Assembly (NCBI GenBank): GCA_009602725.1
Contig: WELB01000090.1
Span: 436,853-448,191, forward strand
Reading direction: 5' to 3'
DNA length: 11,339 bases
Source: Spirogloea muscicola
Lineage: Eukaryota > Streptophyta > Zygnematophyceae > Spirogloeales > Spirogloeaceae
This document shows positions 6,135-11,339 of this stretch, piece by piece. Each line of letters opens with the position of its first letter. Position 1 is the stretch's first letter. Position numbers and translations under genes: made by a program. Below the pieces are notes generated by a model. That model searched no databases, was not told the DNA's origin, and saw only the letters and a program-made list of their open reading frames with translations.

Positions 6135-9100
6135 CTGCAGTCAGAAGGTTGATAAGGTCAAAGTATAAGTGCACTGACCCTCTTCTTGACAACCTATTAG
6201 TCTTAGGAGAAACAGGCACTCTTTTGGCGAGTACTCAATGTCTGACTTTATGCTTCCTGTGTGCAGATAGACAATTATGACTGGTTGAGCTTTGTGTTAG
6301 CCAATATTCATACAAAGTAGTCCTATCTTGTAATACTCACCCTCGTCCTTGTACTGGTCCATCTGGTTGGAGTGGACGAGCTATCACAAGAACAAATGAC
6401 AAGGAGACTGTCATACACAAGCACAACCCCGAACACCTTGCCTGCTCACCAGTAACACGCGATCGACTCAATATGCTTCTTGAACATTGCAATGGCATCC
6501 TCGCACTTGTACATAGAAGCTGAGGTACTTTGAGTCTGATTTCTGCTGGCTTATTCATTCTTGCAAATGGACGCCATGACCTCTGTGATTTTGATGGGTG
6601 TCAATGGACCTTCATCAGGCTCCTCCTCATACACTTTCAACCTCTAAGTCTGAGCACCATGGAGAGAGGTACAAATTTTGTCCGGAGGCTTTACGAGCCT
6701 CACCTCAAGAGGCATGTCAAGGTCATCGAGCATCTGCGGGCGCCCATGTCCAAAGTAAGCAGACCTCGACCTTATGTTATGTGCACTGCTGATTGGTATT
6801 TCATTATCTGTGGCCAGTTTACCATCTTGATATTTCTCGATCTTGGAAGAAGCTGGCTTTGAGAGAGGATGACTGCCCATCCGGGTGCTCCCTGAGGTGG
6901 TCTGGCTTGCTCTGCAGGATGAGTTCATTGACAAGGAGTGAACCAGGGGACGCGTCATGCCAGGCAGCCCCTCCGCAGGATTGTAGGACAAGGAGCGGGA
7001 CAGCTGCTTCCTGCTGAAGAACGGGTGGAGGCGCAGGGAGGCTTCCAGAGCTGCCCCTGACGAGGACAACTGGGAGTTCTCCCGTGTGTTTGCACGGAAT
7101 CCATTCCTGCTGTTGGCGTCCTGGGAAAATGGAAAGTTGCTGGTGGGTGATGATGACGATGAGCTCCAGAGGCTTGCAGCAGATTGAGCAGAACGTCCAA
7201 GCCTTCCTTCTTCATCAGCTTCCCCGCTCTCAAAGCCCGAGCTCATGCCAAGATGCACTGAAGCTGGAGCCTGCTGAAGAAATCCATTGCCCTCGATTTT
7301 GCTATGATGGTAGTGTTGCCCTTGGGTGCCATCAAGTGCCTGTGGGTGTGTTGCGAGAGCTCCACGCAGATTAGCGGCTGGCTCAGGCACCCAGTTGCTG
7401 CTCAACTTAAGGGAAGGGTCCTCATCGGACATGGACATGGTTCCTAGAGGGGCGAGTGACTCTTCCAGAACCACTTGCTCTGGACCAACAGACGCTTGCC
7501 AATTGTCTGTGTCGAATGCATGCTGCTTATGCGCTGCCTTGCCCCCCGACCAGCTGCCAGGGAGGTGAGGTGCAGTTGACTTTAGGAGAACTTGGAGGCT
7601 CGCCAACGTGTCTCCTCCTGATGGCCGCGCTAACCATGGCTGATGGACTGGCATAATGAGTCGGGCTCCATTGTATGCATCTTCAAGCGAAATTACTCGC
7701 CCGCCTTGGTAAGTTTTCTCACTGCCCAGTAGGCCACAATGATAGTCAGTACTCCCTGGTGACCGCTCCCAAGTGCATGCTGTCAGAGGCATAAGTCTGA
7801 TTGCCATTGAGCCAGATTGGTAAAGAGTGGAAATCTATGTTGAGTTGAGCTGGTCTCACTCACCCCACTTTATTTCTCTCCACCTCAAGAAGGAGAGCAA
7901 ACTGCGCCGCTTCACTGGTAGGTTCCAATTTGAGTGGGAGCAAGAACTGCATGTACATAGCACGTATATTAAAAATTGTCACACTCAATTATCGACTGTG
8001 ACAACTGGGTAGCCAAAGACAGTATGTGCTCTACACAAGAGGATGCCTTGCCCTCCACAATGTCAGATGCAGCTCCTATGCCTAGCGCGACAGATGTGAT
8101 TGGACAAACACAAAAATGCCTTGCCAGGACTGGGCACATAAGAGCTGCTGCATTAGCTCTGCATCCTGCATGCAGCCTACAATCACCTGGAGACACTCAG
8201 CAGCAGCCTCTTGTCGGCTAGATGCTAGCCAGCAGGGTACTGCAGTCAGTGGGTTGTTGACAAGCAGAGGTGGCAGCCTGTGTAGGGCAGACAGAAGCGC
8301 CTGGAAACAGGAGAAACTTGGAGACATTACTACCAAAGTCACCTCCTCATCATACTCGAGCATAGAATTTAAGGAGCACAGCACTGGTCAGAGACGAGTG
8401 CAAAAGTTGCGAAGATTGCCAAAAAGTAAAGTGACTGTAAGTCTGTAAGTGGGACAGCCTTAGTTGAGTGGTTGACCTCTGGAGACAAGCAGCCACTCTT
8501 GCATTCATCTGGCATTGCTTCAAATAACTGCGGGGTACCACAAGCAAGAGCGTCCTCAACAGATTGATGCAGCTCAACGTTGAGCAGGTCACAAGCGAGA
8601 CAGCACTAATAGTACAAGCACATTGCAAAGAATACCACTGAAGAGGGGCAATACCTGAGCCTCAATGGGTATGCCCCTGCTAGGTGCGGGAATGTAGATC
8701 AGGTCTGACAGTGCCTGGTAATATGACACCTGGGGATAATGCAGATACTTTGTTTTAGAACGTGGTGCTCATTGAGAGCCAGCATAGACTTAAGGCAGCG
8801 ACATACAATGTCATGTATCTTCGGCTTGCTGACCAGCACATAGCTGTGTTGCAAAGAAGCACCAGCTTTTGGCTTCCACCAGCTTCCAAGACAGAGATCA
8901 TCATGCATGTGTCTACTGTATCCAAAATGGGAGAATTATTAGAAGGTTTAAACCCTGTAAGTTGTGCAGTTCAAGGAGGACTACAGACATAGCTGACCAA
9001 GTATTAGTGGTCACCTTCTCAGGGATTTCTATGCAAGCCCCACTAGCATTCCAAGGCTGATCAGGATCTTGAAGATCATGTGCCACCAGATAGCGATGCC

Positions 9101-11339
9101 AATGCCATGGTTGACAGGGATGCCCAGAATACTGCATCCATTACATGCAGCAAAAGGATGATCCACAACGAGATCAACACCCAGAATACCGCAACATGCG
9201 CACCCACGGCTCCACTTCCACAAGGAAGCATGCATCTCAAGTGACACCTGGACAATGCCATGCACCCGAGACTGCGCGGTAAATGCTTGGGCATTGATAC
9301 TTGCCTCCAGCATGACGAAAAGGGCTTCCTCTTTGCTGCGTGACAGAAGACCAGTATGGAAACAGGCCCACTGGGGCGCTCCATCTGGACCAAAGGTCTG
9401 CATAACTTTGCCTTGGTCCATCTGAATCCACAGCACAGTAGTCACCCATCAATTGTGCTAGTCGACACAGGAAGCACAATATTGCGGCTCGCAGACTCTG
9501 ATACCTTTGAGATCAGTCACAACAATCTGCACGCCATAATAAGGTCACATCCATTGATCGTTGAGATGCCATTCAGATGCTTCGCCTGAAGCATAGCAAG
9601 CTGAGTCTAGGTCGACTTGCAATACTGCGTATCTGAATGGAGATATGTGACGGGTTACCAGAGCCAAGAAGAGGGGAGCTGTAGCATGGAAAATGGCAGA
9701 CTGAGAGCACTCACCGCTCTGAGGAACTGGATGCTAAGGTACTGACGCAGGCACCCATAGCGGCAAGTGTAGTCTTCGTCTGGGGCGGAGCTGACGCAGG
9801 GGTCATTGTCATTGACGTCCTTTGCAGGATGACTGCCTTTTGCAAGATGATTGCACATCAGCACATGCCTTCTGAGGGACCAATCCTCCTCCTGCAATTG
9901 TCACACCCGAACCAGTGGACTGGCTCTCAGACAGAGCGGCACCAGCGGACAGGGTCTCAGACAGAAGGCTGCATCCATGAGCACCTACATTATGCCTCAT
10001 CTGACCTGCTTTCCGCTGGGCTCTGCCACTTTGGTGCATTGCAGCTCTGTCTGTCTACACTTGGTTACCAGTCTCTTGCCCAGTGATAGGGACGATGAGT
10101 CGATATGTCTTGCAAACATGGGAATCCTGAGGGACAAGGGGGCGTGTTGCACTCCCCACCCATGTAGAGGGCCATACCTGGGCTGTGCTAGCAAGCACCT
10201 CCAAACTGTAAAGGCACGCGCTCGATGACACTGCCAAACAGCTGGCAGTGCTCCTAGCTTCTTCTTCACTCAGACCACTGCAAGCAAAGCAAGTGGCTAT
10301 TAGAAGAGCAGGCGTGCAACCCAATGGGACTTTCGAGTCGTCTGTCATCCTCACTCGGTTCAAAGGCCGTTTTCAGGAGTAGCACAAGAGCGCGACAGGC
10401 ACTACTGCCCCCCTATCAAGCGCGACCCCTCCCACCACAACGCTGACTGCTTAGTGGAAGGTCTCTGTCTCGCAAACGGCCGAAGCAACCACTGGCACTG
10501 TTGATCTGACGATACAACTGTCCAGGCCTAATGGCAGCTGCTACAGCTGTCACGTTCAGCCGTGCTGCTTCGGCCTCAGTACATTGGCTTGACAGCCAGC
10601 TGTCGAGGCTGGCAATGGAGGGGTCGTTGTGGGGCCGCACTAGCAGAGGAAGGTGCAGTCTGATAGCTCGGTCCCGCAGCATTCAGATCGAAGGCAATGT
10701 GCTCTTGCAGTGCCATGCGATGCCATGCTTCCCGACGCTCAGGAAGGGCTTGCTTTCCGTCATCACCTTTGCCTCGCGGCGATGAGCTTCGGCCGCATGC
10801 AGCGCCCCCAGTCGGCCTCGGAAGGCGCGCAGCCCCGTGCCTGCGCTCCAAAAGGCAGCTGGGTAGAGCCGATCAGCGACGCACTCACTTGTGCCATGAA
10901 GACAGCCCCGGAAGCAGTCGCCGACGTCGCCACCCAAGCTGGGGCATGCCCATGTGCAAAGGGCAAATGTGCCTTCTCTTGGAGGTGGAGTTTCCATTTT
11001 GGGGGGGGCGGGTGAAGGAGATGGGCGAGGTGCGAGCACAAGCGGCTCGCGGATCTAGATCAGTGCTAACGAGGAGCATCATCTCTTCGGGAATTGGACT
11101 GAGGGCGTGCCTCGCCCGAGCTGTGGCGACCCCGACCGCCGACGAGCGGATGAGCAAGGCCCAGTTGAGGGCCGGCACGGCGGTGCCGCGGCCGGCCGTC
11201 GGAAGGGCTGGTGGTGAAACTGACCAGCTCGCACGAGTCGCAGGCGTCGCGGAAGCGGGCGAAGGAGAACAGGTCACGGTGGCGGCCGGGGTCCCAGCCC
11301 GCCAGCGCCCGGCCAGCCGGCGGGCCGGGCAGCGCCGCC
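5710..11339 (-). CDS. Gene A: large multi-exon protein, function unknown (5' end outside window)
   Basis: A chain of minus-strand exon-like segments runs from the right edge to the TGA at 5710-5712. Many junctions have canonical GT-AG sites and compatible phases, for example 8655/8605, 8477/8442, 8356/8300, 7864/7834, 6704/6643, 6341/6256 and 6179/6134. Introns are short, about 29-85 nt. No family was recognised. The visible layout is a GC-rich N-terminal part, a middle part with possible beta-rich segments (9029-9891), a helical repeat-like segment (8121-8729), a Ser-rich disordered exon and a short C-terminal part. Frame switches without an intron occur near 10683, 9545, 9458, 8120 and 6450/6380. 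Two adjacent genes, a pseudogene or sequence errors are therefore possible. Treating it as one gene is an inference from strand and spacing. Confidence 0.4.
6179..6256 (-). CDS. Gene A: penultimate exon
   Basis: The exon runs from a CACACAG acceptor to a G|GTCAGT donor and encodes SIKSDIEYSPKECLFLLRLI then GCQEE. Entry and exit are both phase 1 and match the neighbours on both sides: GAG G from 6341 upstream, and GG CTG at 6134 downstream. It has a hydrophobic helix with a flanking acidic stretch and no recognised domain. Confidence 0.65.
6341..6380 (-). CDS. Gene A: 40-nt micro-exon
   Basis: The exon encodes LVHSNQMDQYKDE plus one base, with a strong G|GTGAGT donor and a GTGATAG acceptor. 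It joins the next exon in phase 1 across an 84-nt intron. Upstream, the exon ending at 6450 exits in phase 2 while this exon needs phase 0, so that junction is unresolved by one base. Confidence 0.5.
6450..6535 (-). CDS. Gene A: internal exon
   Basis: The exon encodes TQSTSASMYKCEDAIAMFKK then HIESIACY, an amphipathic helix with several Lys/Glu. The acceptor is AAATCAG and the donor is CTG|GTGAGC. It joins the exon ending at 6581 in phase 0 by a 45-nt intron. Without that intron the same frame meets a TAA. Confidence 0.5.
6581..6643 (-). CDS. Gene A: internal exon
   Basis: The 21 codons read RLKVYEEEPDEGPLTPIKIT plus Glu, between a CAGACTTAG acceptor and a GAG|GTCATG donor. Both ends are phase 0. 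It continues directly from DDLDMPLE at the end of the long exon through a 60-nt GT-AG intron. The acidic-then-Pro pattern and clean junctions make this one of the better-supported exons. Confidence 0.65.
6704..7717 (-). CDS. Gene A: long Ser-rich exon
   Basis: This is the longest open frame in the window; it is open upstream to at least 7807. It starts here after a GTGAG acceptor (KTYQGGRVISLEDAYNGARL...) and ends DDLDMPLE|GTGAGG. After about 50 ordered-looking residues it becomes low-complexity: runs of Ser (SLWSSSSSSPTSNFPFS), repeated Arg-Ser (QLSRSLSY, NIRSRSAYFGHGR) and many potential phosphosites. This suggests a disordered linker or regulatory region. No catalytic motif is visible. The exact 5' boundary (7717 or 7807) is uncertain. 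Confidence 0.6.
7764..7946 (-). CDS. Gene A: two exons (7864-7946 and 7764-7834)
   Basis: Exon 7864-7946 follows a CATGCAG acceptor. In the phase set by the upstream exon it reads SCSHSNWNLPVKRRSLLSFL then RWREIKWG. A 29-nt intron (GTGAGT...CATAG) leads in phase 1 to exon 7764-7834, which reads FHSLPIWLNGNQTYASDSMH then LGA and ends GCG|GTCACC. An alternative frame of the first exon (FLLPLKLEPTSEAAQFALLL) is also open and protein-like, but it does not fit the splice phases. No family is recognised. Confidence 0.45.
7985..8729 (-). CDS. Gene A: helical repeat-like exon cluster
   Basis: Exons at 8655-8729 (VSYYQALSDLIYIPAPSRGI...), 8477-8605 (CCLACDLLNVELHQSVEDAL...), 8356-8442 (TYSHFTFWQSSQLLHSSLTS...) and 8121-8300 (ALLSALHRLPPLLVNNPLTA...) join in phase 0 through GT-AG introns of 49, 34 and 55 nt. 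The products are alternating amphipathic helices such as RQEAAAECLQVIVGCMQDAE, suggestive of an ARM/HEAT-type solenoid; this is inferred from pattern only. At about 8120 the coding signal moves to another frame (CPITSVALGIGAASDIVEGK then SSCVEHILSLATQLSQ, ending 7985) with no fitting intron. The donor at 7984 lies inside an 8-bp inverted repeat. Confidence 0.6.
8760..8920 (-). CDS. Gene A: candidate exon
   Basis: A frame after a TTGGATACAG acceptor-like site reads WWKPKAGASLQHSYVLVSKP then KIHDIVCRCLKSMLALNEHH. It is hydrophobic/basic and plausibly helical. The downstream exon starts at 8729. The only donors between are weak (GTTCTA or GTATCT) and would give introns of 19-32 nt, so the 3' boundary is unresolved. 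Confidence 0.4.
9029..9678 (-). CDS. Gene A: stop-interrupted coding block
   Basis: One minus-strand frame after a GCTACAG acceptor reads PLFLALVTRHISPFRYAVLQ, VDLDSACYASGEASEWHLND and QWM, then TGA (9545-9547). It continues PYYGVQIVVTDLKGIRVCEP to TAG (9458-9460) and another TGA (9449-9451). It then reads WVTTVLWIQMDQGKVMQTFG and RVHGIVQVSLEMHASLWKW before a stop at 9029. All parts are protein-like in one frame. The interruptions may mark very short frame-preserving introns or decay. A second frame at the end (YLVAHDLQDPDQPWNASGAC then IEIPEK|GTGACC) is also coding-like. The Trp-Ile-Gln-Met-Asp and Trp-His elements faintly recall a concanavalin-A-like sandwich, a speculative link. Confidence 0.4.
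9715..9891 (-). CDS. Gene A: internal exon
   Basis: The 59 codons lie between an AATTGCAG acceptor and a GCG|GTGAGT donor, both phase 0. The product reads EEDWSLRRHVLMCNHLAKGS, then an Asp-rich stretch (DVNDNDPC), then YTCRYGCLRQYLSIQFLRA. The Cys-x4-Cys spacing and terminal amphipathic helix look coding, but no domain is recognised. The donor does not match the entry phase of the acceptor at 9678. Confidence 0.55.
9821..9970. repeat. Two short in-frame tandem duplications
   Basis: A 30-nt repeat (9911-9940 and 9941-9970) has 23 of 30 positions identical, 22 of them in the first 25. An 18-nt-period repeat (9821-9837 and 9839-9855, TTTGCAGGATGACTGCC versus TTTGCAAGATGATTGCA) lies nearby. Both periods are multiples of three. 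On the minus strand one open frame (9809-10039) gives paired SETLSAGAAL / SESQSTGSGV decapeptides and SSCKRQ / SSCKGRQ. This frame competes with the exon model at 9715-9891. Confidence 0.65.
10178..10277 (-). CDS. Gene A: well-bounded internal exon
   Basis: The 100-nt exon lies between a TTTGCTTGCAG acceptor (phase 2 entry) and a CAG|GTATGG donor (phase 0 exit). It encodes GLSEEEARSTASCLAVSSSA then CLYSLEVLASTAQ, a charged turn followed by a long helix. The downstream partner is ambiguous. A 51-nt intron leads to DSHVCKTYRLIVPITGQET. An intron of about 99 nt leads to RLVTKCRQTELQCTKVAEPS, which then exits phase 0 and fits the exon at 9891. Confidence 0.6.
10416..10900 (-). CDS. Gene A: N-terminal-side coding block with a frame change
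   Basis: One frame reads ERRHGAARLPRPTGGAACGR, then DDGKQALPERREAWHRMALQ and EHIAFDLNAAG. Near 10683 the signal switches, without any GT between, to LRDRAIRLHLPLLVRPHNDP, then SIASLDSWLSSQCTEAEAAR and LNVTAVAAAIRPGQLYRQ, which stays open to 10416. A 30-nt intron (GTGAGT...CTACCCAG) could join the block to LPGLSSWH upstream. Helix-forming residues dominate and no family is recognised. The switch may be an indel. Confidence 0.45.
11001..11008 (+). repeat. G8 homopolymer
   Basis: Eight consecutive G at the left edge of the GC-rich terminal segment. Such tracts are prone to length error, which would shift the minus-strand frames crossing it. Confidence 0.8.
11045..11339 (-). CDS. GC-rich partial exon at window edge
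   Basis: Base composition rises sharply here. The minus strand is open from the window edge in a frame with GWDPGRHRDLFSFARFRDAC then DSCEL, followed by GTCAGT, a usable phase-0 donor. A second frame (VPALNWALLIRSSAVGVATA...) is open too, as expected in GC-rich DNA. The first is preferred for its aromatic/charged balance. It could be an upstream exon of gene A or part of another gene outside the window. Confidence 0.3.

Noticed and set aside
7084-7374. Plus-strand frames opposite the long Ser-rich exon
   Set aside because: They are short antisense shadows. The minus-strand frame is far longer and joins its neighbours through in-phase splice sites.
9237-9479. Alternative minus-strand frame (MGDYCAVDSDGPRQSYADLW...) as an exon
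   Set aside because: It is open but overlaps a frame with better hydrophobic patterning (VTTVLWIQMDQ...). Neither has decisive splice support, so only the latter was described.
9545-9547. In-frame TGA as a selenocysteine codon or reassigned stop
   Set aside because: Other stops of different types (TAG, TGA) follow in the same frame, TGA ends other exons here, and no selenocysteine-type motif or insertion hairpin is evident.
1-11339. tRNA or rRNA genes
   Set aside because: No cloverleaf, A/B-box pair or conserved ribosomal RNA stretch was recognised by eye on either strand.

Overview
The window looks like nuclear DNA of a eukaryotic microbe, most likely a green alga. Reading frames are short but protein-like and are joined by compact GT-AG introns. 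There are no bacterial-type operons. Composition is roughly balanced, with a clearly GC-richer right end. A reverse-transcriptase (RT) C-terminal remnant of a type I associate with algal and invertebrate retroelements is present. The taxon is an inference, since no marker gene is visible.

Left third (1-2414): a mosaic of dead mobile-element sequence. Two long inverted arms (1-184 and 1631-1812) flank about 1.45 kb that holds hairpin-containing repeat modules, a duplicated 96-bp coding-like block and a small RT-tail remnant. Just outside the right arm, on the minus strand, lies a frameshifted RT C-terminal domain (1912-2414). The arms may be terminal inverted repeats of a DNA element, or the 3' flanks of two convergent RT copies.

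Middle (2415-4238): mostly featureless. One weak minus-strand exon candidate lies near 3470-3628.

Gene B (about 4255-5171, minus, 5' end unresolved): an RNA-recognition-motif-like exon spliced in phase to an exon with a C-x2-C-x18-C-x2-C zinc ribbon. Its 3' end lies in an exact-period 112-bp tandem duplication. Both unit boundaries read CAGGTG, so one repeat unit can be spliced out as an intron. This looks like a recent intron gain by tandem duplication and is the most interesting feature of the window.

Gene A (5710 to beyond 11339, minus): a large multi-exon gene of unrecognised function ending at 5710. Many exons join in phase through introns of about 29-85 nt. A helical, repeat-like segment (about 8121-8729) precedes a long Ser-rich low-complexity exon (6704-7717) and a short conserved-looking C-terminal part. 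At several points the coding signal changes frame, or meets a stop, with no matching canonical intron. Gene A may therefore be decaying, contain sequence errors, or be mis-modelled here. Genes A and B lie head-to-tail on the same strand.
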